Assembly (NCBI GenBank): GCA_944372745.1
Contig: CALWAB010000048.1
Span: forward strand, 1-6,223
Length of the DNA stretch: 6,223 bases
Direction of reading: 5' to 3'
From: an uncultured Clostridia bacterium
GTDB lineage: Bacteria > Bacillota > Clostridia > Christensenellales > UBA1242
Part shown: positions 1 through 5,196 of the stretch, piece after piece
Layout: the number at the start of each line of letters is the position of its first letter
Numbering within the stretch: the first letter of the stretch is position 1
Made by a program: the position numbers and the translations under genes
Notes under the pieces: generated by a model
Told to the model about the DNA's origin: nothing
What the model saw: only the letters and a program-made list of their open reading frames with translations
Database searches by the model: none

Positions 1-80
1 TATTGTGTATGAATAAAATAGCAATAACTAATACATACTAACATTAAATAAAAATAATGAAATTTATATCAATGTATGTG

Positions 81-95
81 TTTTTTTTTTTTTTT
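81..95. repeat. Homopolymer tract of 15 T upstream of the lipoprotein gene
   Basis: Fifteen consecutive T (81-95), then AA and six more T (98-103). The tract lies 56 bases before the lipoprotein start and would overlap the -35 position of the nearest plausible -10 box. Runs this long are prone to slippage, so length variation between cells is possible, but one sequence cannot show it. The rest of 1-150 is A/T-rich and holds no gene that I can see. Confidence 0.9.
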
Positions 96-117
96 AATTT
101 TTTAACTATGCTATTAT
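89..117 (+). promoter_or_regulatory. Weak candidate promoter of the lipoprotein gene
   Basis: TATTAT (112-117) is a reasonable -10 box. A -35 element 17 bases upstream would fall inside the T tract (89-94, all T), so it matches the consensus poorly. Alternatives are TATGCT (107-112), or TATAAA (128-133), which lies 17 bases before the ATG. I cannot decide between these from sequence alone. Confidence 0.22.
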
Positions 118-150
118 CTATTTAGACTATAAAAAAGGAGAAAAATAAGT

Positions 151-2289
151 ATGTCAAAATCTATTAACAAAAAAGTGCTTTCAAAAGCTTTTATGATAGT
201 TGCTTCTTTAGGGTTGATACTTATGTGTGCCATAACATTTTCAGCGTGTGGCAAAGAAGACCCAAAGTACACTGTTCCTGAAGGTTTGAGAGCGACTTAC
301 GGACAAACATTAGCAGATATTACACTGCCAGAAGGCTTTACTTGGGAAGACGCATTAACAACTTCAGTTGGTAATGTTGGCGAAAACACATTTAAAGTCA
401 CATTCACACCAGAAAACACAGACGACTACAATACAATCAAAGGTATTGAAGTAGTCATAACAGTTGACCAAGCGACTCTTTCAGCACCTACAGGTTTGAC
501 CGCTGTCTATGGCCAAACTCTTGCAGATGTTGATTTACCAGAAAATTTTGAATGGGTAGAAGCATTAACAACTCCAGTTGGTAATGTCGGCACCGCAGTA
601 CATAACGCTAAATACACAGCAAATGATGCTGCTAATTATTCAAATGCTAAAGCAGTTGCTGTTTCTATTGAAGTAACTGCAGCACAAAACGCTTTACAAG
701 GCGAAGTATCAATCGAAGGTTGGACTTATAACGAACAGGCTAACGCTCCTACAGGTTTAACTGCTAAAGCCGGCGAAGTTGTATATGAATACAGCGACGA
801 AATAGACGGCGTTTACACCACTACAGTTCCTACAAACGCAGGCACTTACTATGTTAGAGGTGCTGTAAGAAATTTAACAGGTTATCAAGATGTTGTAAGT
901 CAAGCTGTGGAATTCACAATTGCAAAAGCTGACCCACAATTCACTCAACCTGGGAAAATAACAGCAGTATATGGGCAAACTTTGGCTGATGTTGAACTTC
1001 CAGAAGGTTTCTCATTTGTAATGCCACTAGATACTCCAGTTGGCAATGTTGGAGCAACAAATGTCTTTTCACTAAACTACACACCAGAGGATACAGACAA
1101 TTACAATATTCTTAACAATATAGCGGCAGTAACTATTGAGGTTGAAAAAGCTTATCCTTCTGTTGACATTCCACAAGGAATCACAGCAAGATATTGGCAA
1201 ACACTTTCTTCAATCAGTTTACCAGAGGGCTTTAGTTGGATAGAACCTAATACTGTTGTTGGTTCAACAGAAGACTATGGTACAAAATCCTTTGAAGCAC
1301 TTTACACTCCAGAAGACACAAACAATTATCATTCTATTACAGTTAGAATATCTATCAATGTTATAGTTGTAGACGATGTTTACAAAACTTCAGGAAGCAT
1401 TTCATTTAATGGTGAAGCAGGATTCACAAATACAGATGACTTTGCTATAACAAAACTTGCAAATGGCACATACCTTGTCAGCGGTACACCTTCTACTATG
1501 ACAGCAGCACAAGCAGCCGCTTGGGGCGATGTAAATGAAGGCGCAGAATATGCTGTAGTAAGCATTAAGACTCCAGTAGGTTCTTATGTTAGAACTGGTT
1601 GGGTCGCTACTTCAAGTGCTACATTCAATGACGAAGGAATGTTCTACGATGTTAAAGACCGTGCATACAACGGTAAGGAAGGAAATAAGGAATATGTTCT
1701 TGGTTTAAGTGATGGTACAAATTCACTTCACGAATACTATGAATATTGGAGAGCAGAAGTTTATGCAGATGCTGACCACCAAGAATTAATCGCTACTTAT
1801 ATTGTAAACTTCTCACCTATTTACACAAGCGATTATGATGCTGTATTCGCTACTAAAAAAGCAGTATCATTCGCTGGCTTAAAATCATGGACTAATGAAG
1901 AAGATTTCACACTCGTTCAAGATGCTGACAATGAAAATCTTTACACAGCACAAGGCACTCTTTCTACAATGACTGCAGAAGAAGGAACAGCTTGGGGCAA
2001 TATAGCAGAAAATTCAAAATATGCTATTGTAAGTATTAAAATGGCAGTTGGTTCAACTATTAAATGTGGTTGGGTAAACAGTGCTACAGCAGAATTTGAC
2101 GGTTCAAGCAGTGAAGTTAAAGAAGGTTCATACAATGGAACAGAAGGACTTAAAGATTATGTGCTTGGCGTAAGCAATGGTGATACAGAATTGCACCCAG
2201 AAAATCAATTCTGGAGAATAGAAGTAACTTATGAAGGTGAAACTACAGTATATGTCGTAGACTTCAGTGCTTTCTATACACAAGCATAA
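151..2289 (+). CDS. Surface lipoprotein with YGQTL Ig-like repeats and duplicated C-terminal domain
   Basis: Exported lipid-anchored surface protein of 712 aa; ligand unknown. The start is set by AGGAG (136-140), ten bases before the ATG. A basic N-terminus (K7, K8, K12) and hydrophobic stretch (about 13-30) lead to lipobox F-S-A-C with Cys33, the expected lipidation and cleavage site. Four related modules follow, at about residues 43-105, 113-175, 267-331 and 341-404. Each reads YGQTL, L-P-x-x-F, V-G-N-V-G and T-P-x-D-T-x-N-Y in variant form, and the fourth has W349 in place of the Gly. A different Ig/MBG-like domain (about 180-257) sits between repeats two and three. The C-terminus carries two copies of a roughly 150-aa domain (about 411-560 and 570-712), sharing S-T-M-T-A, A-W-G, Y-A-[VI]-V-S-I-K, GWV and Y-V-L-G. 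YGQTL repeats are common in Clostridia surface proteins. I see no LPXTG signal or enzymatic motif, so adhesion or a structural role is inference. Confidence 0.88.
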   Translation: MSKSINKKVLSKAFMIVASLGLILMCAITFSACGKEDPKYTVPEGLRATYGQTLADITLPEGFTWEDALTTSVGNVGENTFKVTFTPENTDDYNTIKGIEVVITVDQATLSAPTGLTAVYGQTLADVDLPENFEWVEALTTPVGNVGTAVHNAKYTANDAANYSNAKAVAVSIEVTAAQNALQGEVSIEGWTYNEQANAPTGLTAKAGEVVYEYSDEIDGVYTTTVPTNAGTYYVRGAVRNLTGYQDVVSQAVEFTIAKADPQFTQPGKITAVYGQTLADVELPEGFSFVMPLDTPVGNVGATNVFSLNYTPEDTDNYNILNNIAAVTIEVEKAYPSVDIPQGITARYWQTLSSISLPEGFSWIEPNTVVGSTEDYGTKSFEALYTPEDTNNYHSITVRISINVIVVDDVYKTSGSISFNGEAGFTNTDDFAITKLANGTYLVSGTPSTMTAAQAAAWGDVNEGAEYAVVSIKTPVGSYVRTGWVATSSATFNDEGMFYDVKDRAYNGKEGNKEYVLGLSDGTNSLHEYYEYWRAEVYADADHQELIATYIVNFSPIYTSDYDAVFATKKAVSFAGLKSWTNEEDFTLVQDADNENLYTAQGTLSTMTAEEGTAWGNIAENSKYAIVSIKMAVGSTIKCGWVNSATAEFDGSSSEVKEGSYNGTEGLKDYVLGVSNGDTELHPENQFWRIEVTYEGETTVYVVDFSAFYTQA

Positions 2290-2294
2290 TATAT

Positions 2295-2326
2295 AAAAAA
2301 ATCACGGTATAAACCGTGATTTTTTT
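2295..2326 (+). terminator. Rho-independent terminator after the lipoprotein gene, probably bidirectional
   Basis: ATCACGGT (2301-2308) and ACCGTGAT (2313-2320) form a perfect 8-bp stem with loop ATAA. Six A before and six T after extend it to 14 bp. The A-run in front means it can also terminate minus-strand transcripts coming from the 100-aa gene through the structured island. Confidence 0.93.
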
Positions 2327-2347
2327 ATGTCAATAAATTAGTTTATA

Positions 2348-2359
2348 GGGGAATTCCCC
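2348..2359. repeat. 12-bp perfect palindrome GGGGAATTCCCC at the island's left edge
   Basis: The six-base arms meet without a spacer. A nearby TCCCC (2361-2365) offers the left GGGG an alternative partner. This G/C-rich palindrome marks the left boundary of the structured island. Confidence 0.85.
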
Positions 2360-2455
2360 GTCCCCTTTGAGTTTACAAGGAAACTACCCTTGGTTTATGT
2401 CTAGGGTATTTCATCCCCTAGAACCCTAGAAATGGAATGCCCCACCATGGCGTGG

Positions 2456-2481
2456 GTACTGGCGCAACACTAGTGGTCTTG
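2456..2481 (-). repeat. Diverged inverted copy of the 26-nt island repeat
   Basis: GTACTGGCG (2456-2464) and AGTGGTC (2472-2478) are the reverse complements of CGCCAGTAC and GACCACT in the two direct copies. The middle differs (seven bases instead of six). Its left end can form 9-10 bp with either direct copy: GGTACTGGCG (2455-2464) against CGCCAGTACC (2689-2698). Confidence 0.7.
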
Positions 2482-2517
2482 TTTGTACGCATCTATCCGC
2501 TATTGTTTAACAATAAG

Positions 2518-2543
2518 CAGTGACCAATGCCGTACGCCAGTAC
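2518..2543 (+). repeat. 26-nt island repeat, copy 1
   Basis: This copy matches 2672-2697 at 24 of 26 bases, differing only at repeat positions 3 and 10. The shared invariant core is TGCCGTACGCCAGTAC. The copies are 154 bases apart in the same orientation. Confidence 0.85.
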
Positions 2544-2671
2544 GCCTTGACCTGTGGGCTTGGAAAGTGACACTAGCCCACTTTAGGACTAAGAACTTAA
2601 AATATATTTCTTAGTGCGTTATCAAGCACTAAGTATATTATTTATGTACTAAATTGTGGCTAGGTGCTCGC

Positions 2672-2697
2672 CAATGACCACTGCCGTACGCCAGTAC
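2672..2697 (+). repeat. 26-nt island repeat, copy 2
   Basis: Second direct copy, 24/26 identical to 2518-2543. It is flanked by the GTGGCTA direct repeats at 2656 and 2705. Its GACCACT (2676-2682) is exactly complementary to AGTGGTC (2472-2478) of the inverted copy. Confidence 0.85.
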
Positions 2698-2811
2698 CTA
2701 ACTCGTGGCTAAGTACTCAAGCCCAACACTTGGGTGGTAAGCCTAAAATATAATAAATATAGAATAATTTACATTTTAACTTTAAGAAATTAGTATATTT
2801 TAATTTATTTA

Positions 2812-3114
2812 TTATCTTTCTATTTCCGTATCTTTGATAGTTTTTAGATATCCACTTTTAGAAAATTTTTTCAATGATTTTTCTGCTTGTTTTCTCAATT
2901 CTTCCCTTTCACTTTGTAACGCTTTTGTACACAAAGGCAAATTATACTTTATCATATTTCTACACACTCCTTCTACTATTGGCGGCATTAAGGGATTGCG
3001 TAAATATTTTGAATAATACTCCAAATTAAAACAAGCTTGCCACATTTTTATTTCTTCGTCATTATATTTTCTCAAATAAATTATATTATCCATTTTTTTA
3101 TTAACTGAGCTCAT
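2812..3114 (-). CDS. Uncharacterised small basic protein, 100 aa
   Basis: I do not recognise this protein. An ATG at 3141 is in frame, but it lies upstream of the -10 box (3132-3137). The ATG at 3114 has an AAAGGTGA site (3119-3126) four bases away, so I chose it; the product begins MSSVNKKMDN. The chain has no signal peptide or membrane segment. It looks helical, with an aromatic stretch (about residues 25-38, WQACFNLEYYSKY), prolines at 41, 44, 45 and 60, two cysteines (51 and 62), and a lysine/glutamate-rich helix at about 66-85 that could be a coiled coil. It is transcribed alone, leftward into the structured island. No terminator is obvious before the bidirectional one at 2295-2326, so the island may be its 3' UTR. 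The strong promoter and good ribosome binding site support a real, expressed gene. Confidence 0.75.
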   Translation of the reverse strand: MSSVNKKMDNIIYLRKYNDEEIKMWQACFNLEYYSKYLRNPLMPPIVEGVCRNMIKYNLPLCTKALQSEREELRKQAEKSLKKFSKSGYLKTIKDTEIER

Positions 3115-3131
3115 ATTTTCACCTTTATTAA

Positions 3132-3160
3132 ATTTTAACACAATACAAGGCTTGTGTCAA
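3132..3160 (-). promoter_or_regulatory. Consensus promoter of the 100-aa gene with an overlapping dyad
   Basis: Read leftward: TTGACA (3155-3160), a 17-base spacer, TAAAAT (3132-3137). Transcription would start near 3125, at the edge of the ribosome binding site, giving a leader of only about 11 bases. The spacer holds the inverted repeat ACACAA (3138-3143) / TTGTGT (3152-3157) and, nested in it, ACAAG-G-CTTGT (3145-3155), so a repressor could bind here. Confidence 0.8.
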
Positions 3161-3188
3161 TATGGTGTAGCAAAATAACCTATGCTAT

Positions 3189-3233
3189 ATTAAATTATTA
3201 TCACTTAATAAAAATTCATAATAAATTTTTATT
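3189..3233 (+). promoter_or_regulatory. Candidate control region of rubrerythrin: PerR-like box and long A/T dyad
   Basis: 3189-3203 matches the PerR box TTATAATNATTATAA at 10 of 14 specified bases, including the central AATTATT. Just downstream, AATAAAAATT (3207-3216) and AATTTTTATT (3224-3233) form a perfect 10-bp dyad with a 7-base spacer. A possible -10 box, CATAAT (3217-3222), sits in its centre. No good -35 is visible. The DNA here is nearly all A/T, so chance matches are likely. Confidence 0.28.
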
Positions 3234-3266
3234 TTTAGGGCAAACTTATAACATAAGGAGAAAATT

Positions 3267-3875
3267 ATGAAACTTAATGGAACACAAACTTATTTAAATC
3301 TAGCTAGGGCTTACGCTTCCGAATGTCAAGCAAAAACACGCTATGAATTTGTAGAATACGGTGCTAGATACAATGACTACAAAAATATTGCCGATATTAT
3401 AGACGAAATTGTTTATCAAGAATTTAATCACGCTAGAATGTTCTACACATTCATTCAAAAAGGACAAGATGAACAAATAGACAATATTGACATTTGTGCT
3501 GGCTTCCCTTTCCGCGAAAAATGGGATTTGGAAGAAAATTTGAGACTTGCAAGCCTAGACGAAGAAAAAGAAGCAGAAGTGTATGAGGAATTTGCTATAA
3601 CTGCTGAAAAAGAAGGTTTCCCAGAGATTGCAAAACTCTTTAGAGATGTTAAACAAGTGGAAGAATATCACCGTCAAATTTTCTTAGAATTGTATGAACA
3701 ATTTAAAAATAAAACTCTATACAAAAAAGACCACCCTGTCACTTGGATATGTGCTGACTGCGGATATATGGCAACAAGCGAAGAAGCGTGGGATGAATGT
3801 CCGCTATGCAAGGCTAAACGCGGTTCTATAAAACTCATTTTAGATGCTAAAATGCTAAACCAAAAATTTAACTAA
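3267..3875 (+). CDS. rbr: Rubrerythrin (diiron peroxidase with C-terminal rubredoxin domain)
   Basis: Cytosolic peroxide reductase of anaerobes: a non-haem diiron site reduces H2O2 to water using electrons passed through a rubredoxin-type iron centre. AAGGAG (3255-3260) lies six bases before the ATG. The 202-aa chain has the expected order. The ferritin-like four-helix domain (about 1-145) carries E19 in helix 1 and E52-x-x-H55 in helix 2. An acidic third helix follows with candidate ligands E99 and E102, and helix 4 has E132-x-x-H135. The rubredoxin domain has C162-x-x-C165-G-Y and C178-P-x-C181, all four cysteines present. E99/E102 appear one residue closer to the following Y106 than in rubrerythrins I remember; the alternative register gives D98 and K101, and K cannot bind iron. 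The gene is monocistronic, with a terminator at 4004-4038. Regulation by PerR is plausible but unproven. Confidence 0.95.
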   Translation: MKLNGTQTYLNLARAYASECQAKTRYEFVEYGARYNDYKNIADIIDEIVYQEFNHARMFYTFIQKGQDEQIDNIDICAGFPFREKWDLEENLRLASLDEEKEAEVYEEFAITAEKEGFPEIAKLFRDVKQVEEYHRQIFLELYEQFKNKTLYKKDHPVTWICADCGYMATSEEAWDECPLCKAKRGSIKLILDAKMLNQKFN

Positions 3876-3932
3876 GTGCAAAGTAAAAATACAAACTTTT
3901 TAGTTTAAATTGTGAAGTGAAATTGTAAAAAC

Positions 3933-3967
3933 ATTCAAAATATTGCTAAAAAGTAATACTTTTGAAT
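3933..3967 (+). other. Long imperfect hairpin downstream of rubrerythrin
   Basis: ATTCAAAA (3933-3940) pairs with TTTTGAAT (3960-3967). TATT (3941-3944) pairs with AATA (3955-3958), leaving one bulged C (3959) and a ten-base loop. That is 12 bp of stem with no T-run after it, so it is not a classical terminator. It could be a 3' end stabiliser or a protein-binding dyad. Nothing else stands out in 3876-4003. Confidence 0.6.
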
Positions 3968-4003
3968 ACTACAATAACAAATAATATAGAATATGTGTAA
4001 AAT

Positions 4004-4038
4004 AAAAGGAACTCAAATTTTAATTGAATTCCTTTTTT
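4004..4038. terminator. Bidirectional terminator between rubrerythrin and the convergent 298-aa gene
   Basis: AAAAGGAA (4004-4011) pairs with TTCCTTTT (4029-4036), and TCAA (4013-4016) with TTGA (4024-4027), with one C-A mismatch between the two stems. T-runs follow on both strands (4033-4038 on plus; complement of 4001-4007 on minus), so it can end both convergent transcripts. Confidence 0.85.
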
Positions 4039-4070
4039 ACTAGTTTTTAATAATAGACAAAATCCCATTT

Positions 4071-4967
4071 TTATTGAATACTATAATCATCTGCACGCTT
4101 TGTATCAGCCGGTTGGTATGTTTGACTTTCGTTATTAATCTCGGTAACTGCCTTTTTGTAGGCATCAGCGTGCTGAATATTGAGTTCGTCTAATTGCCCT
4201 ATAAATTCAGATAGCCCTTCTGTAAAACTCTCTATAAAATCATCTCCCGCTTTCGCTTCTTCCGCTACATCTAATATTTCATCTATTAATTCAATAGGCA
4301 AATTTAAGTATTTAGTTAAGGCTTCTTCTCTACTTAACGGATGTTCCTCTTCTTTTGCTCCCAACCTAAATCTACGCTTTTCAGTATAATATTTAAAAAA
4401 TTCTATTGAGTCTATATTTCTCATTAAGTCAGTATATGTTGGCAAACCTGTTTGATACATTGAATATATAAAATCTGTAGATGCTGTAATGCCTTGAAGA
4501 ATAGCCACTTCGCCACATTCGCCTTCGCGTTGAATCTCTTTATCGTACATTGATAAAAGTGTACTTTCAATAAGTTTCACTTCACATATTTGTCTCAATG
4601 CTTCAAAAGTATTTTTGAATTTATCGTCAATTTCATAAGGTTTCCCATCTTCCGTAAATTTTTCTATCACTGCATATAAATTTTCATAATTAAATTGCAT
4701 ACCCTTTTGTATTGCTTCTTCAAAGACGCTTCTTTGTCCTTTCAGCATACCATAAGATGACCAATAATCTAATACACTATCGTCTACACATAAGTTGCCT
4801 TTATCATCTACAAGCATCCCATTGACAACATTTTTAAAAGAATAAAATAATATTTGTTCAACTAAAATATTATTTGCCACAAACGAAGTGTGTTCACCTT
4901 CATTTGAAATGAATGGATTTTCTGATACACAATCAGTGTAAGCCCCAATACCAATCTTTGCGTTCAT
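4071..4967 (-). CDS. Uncharacterised acidic cytosolic protein, 298 aa
   Basis: I do not recognise the family. The ATG (4967) is preceded by AAAAGGAG (4976-4983 on the complement), eight bases away, and by a consensus promoter, so expression is likely. There is no signal peptide or membrane segment. The N-terminus (about 1-35, with IGIGAYTDC and C13) looks compact. Residues 80-145 and 185-280 are rich in E/K/L and probably helical. A basic patch, KRRFR (197-201), precedes an acidic stretch (205-208). Residues about 213-237 (REEALTKYLNLPIELIDEIL and on) resemble a short helix-turn-helix spacing, but I would not call it one. The last 18 residues look disordered. Four cysteines (13, 60, 128, 151) form no metal-binding motif. 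The gene is divergent from the two-module gene at 5197, so the two could share control, and it converges with rubrerythrin. Confidence 0.72.
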   Translation of the reverse strand: MNAKIGIGAYTDCVSENPFISNEGEHTSFVANNILVEQILFYSFKNVVNGMLVDDKGNLCVDDSVLDYWSSYGMLKGQRSVFEEAIQKGMQFNYENLYAVIEKFTEDGKPYEIDDKFKNTFEALRQICEVKLIESTLLSMYDKEIQREGECGEVAILQGITASTDFIYSMYQTGLPTYTDLMRNIDSIEFFKYYTEKRRFRLGAKEEEHPLSREEALTKYLNLPIELIDEILDVAEEAKAGDDFIESFTEGLSEFIGQLDELNIQHADAYKKAVTEINNESQTYQPADTKRADDYSIQ

Positions 4968-4989
4968 ATTTAGTACTCCTTTTGAGTAA

Positions 4990-5017
4990 ATTATACCATA
5001 AATGCAAAATTTGTCAA
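4990..5017 (-). promoter_or_regulatory. Strong extended -10 promoter of the 298-aa gene
   Basis: Read leftward: TTGACA (5012-5017), a 16-base spacer, TATAAT (4990-4995), with TGG directly before the -10 box (extended -10). The start would fall near 4983, at the first bases of AAAAGGAG, giving a leader of about 16 bases. ACTC/GAGT (4975-4978/4984-4987) could fold around the ribosome binding site. Confidence 0.85.
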
Positions 5018-5091
5018 TACCCCATTCTTATATGTCTTGTCTAATGGCTAAGGCTATAAACAAAATGACAGTACTTAAATATAGTTTATGG

Positions 5092-5100
5092 TGCTATAAT
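5092..5100 (+). promoter_or_regulatory. Extended -10 promoter candidate P1 of the two-module gene
   Basis: TGC followed by perfect TATAAT (5095-5100) is an extended -10 element; no good -35 is present. GTGC (5091-5094) and GCAC (5101-5104) flank the TATAAT as an inverted repeat, so a bound protein would cover the -10 box. Confidence 0.5.
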
Positions 5101-5106
5101 GCACAC

Positions 5107-5135
5107 TTGACTTATTTTCATAATTGTGCTATTCT
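5107..5135 (+). promoter_or_regulatory. Promoter P2 of the two-module gene
   Basis: TTGACT (5107-5112), a 17-base spacer ending in TGC, and TATTCT (5130-5135) make a good extended -10 promoter. Transcription would begin near 5142, exactly at the first leader hairpin. P1 lies just upstream and shares the sequence GTGCTAT. Confidence 0.75.
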
Positions 5136-5141
5136 ATATTT

Positions 5142-5184
5142 AGCGAGTTTGTTTACTCGCTTATTTTAAAGTCTTATTAGACTT
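5142..5184 (+). promoter_or_regulatory. Leader with two consecutive hairpins before the two-module gene
   Basis: Hairpin 1: AGCGAGT (5142-5148), loop TTGTTT, ACTCGCT (5155-5161), then TATTTT, which is only weakly terminator-like. Hairpin 2: AAGTCT (5169-5174), loop TATT, AGACTT (5179-5184), directly before the AAGAGGG ribosome binding site (5185-5191). The leader from P2 would be almost entirely structured. It may be an attenuator or a 5' stabiliser; no known riboswitch is recognised. Confidence 0.55.
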
Positions 5185-5196
5185 AAGAGGGCTATT

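Larger units (their letters stand above)
2341..2745. other. Structured non-coding repeat island (possible ncRNA or REP/MITE-like element)
   Basis: This 400-base gap holds no credible gene. Hand counting gives about 182 G/C in 2341-2740 (45%), against about 12% in 2761-2820. It is full of hairpins: palindrome GGGGAATTCCCC (2348-2359); CAAGG/CCTTG (2376-2380/2388-2392); TCTAGGG (2400-2406), which can pair with either of two tandem CCCTAGA (2416-2422, 2424-2430); CCAC/GTGG (2442-2445/2452-2455); TATTG/CAATA (2501-2505/2511-2515); GTGGGCT/AGCCCAC (2554-2560/2575-2581); ACTAAGAA/TTCTTAGT (2588-2595/2608-2615); CTTAGTGC/GCACTAAG (2610-2617/2626-2633); and CCCAA/TTGGG (2722-2726/2730-2734). GTGGCTAGGTGCTC (2656-2669) has a diverged direct copy at 2705-2718. 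I recognise no Rfam class, transposase or target-site duplication. It may be a structured RNA, the 3' UTR of the leftward 100-aa gene, or a decayed interspersed repeat. Confidence 0.6.

Noticed and set aside
1380..2135. Minus-strand ORFs of 61 and 64 codons inside the lipoprotein gene
   Set aside because: They lie antisense to well-conserved repeat domains and are by-products of the plus-strand coding sequence.
2437..2523. A 28-codon ORF in the island with a hydrophobic middle
   Set aside because: It has no ribosome binding site, overlaps the hairpins and inverted repeat, and the apparent hydrophobicity is explained by the repeat sequence.
2722..2745. GGGTGGTA resembling a T-box core
   Set aside because: The surrounding T-box elements, an antiterminator/terminator pair and a downstream aminoacyl-tRNA or amino acid gene are all missing.
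2341..2745. CRISPR array
   Set aside because: There are only two direct copies, 154 bases apart, plus an inverted one; there is no regular spacer length and no cas gene.
2834..3016. Plus-strand 60-codon ORF antisense to the 100-aa gene
   Set aside because: The opposite strand has a consensus promoter and good ribosome binding site; this one has neither.
3115..3141. Nine-residue N-terminal extension of the 100-aa protein from the ATG at 3141
   Set aside because: That ATG lies upstream of the -10 box (3132-3137), so it would not be on the transcript from the strong promoter, and it has no ribosome binding site.
4180..4389. Plus-strand 69-codon ORF inside the 298-aa gene
   Set aside because: It is serine-rich and low in complexity, as expected for the reverse of an acidic helical protein, with no expression signals.
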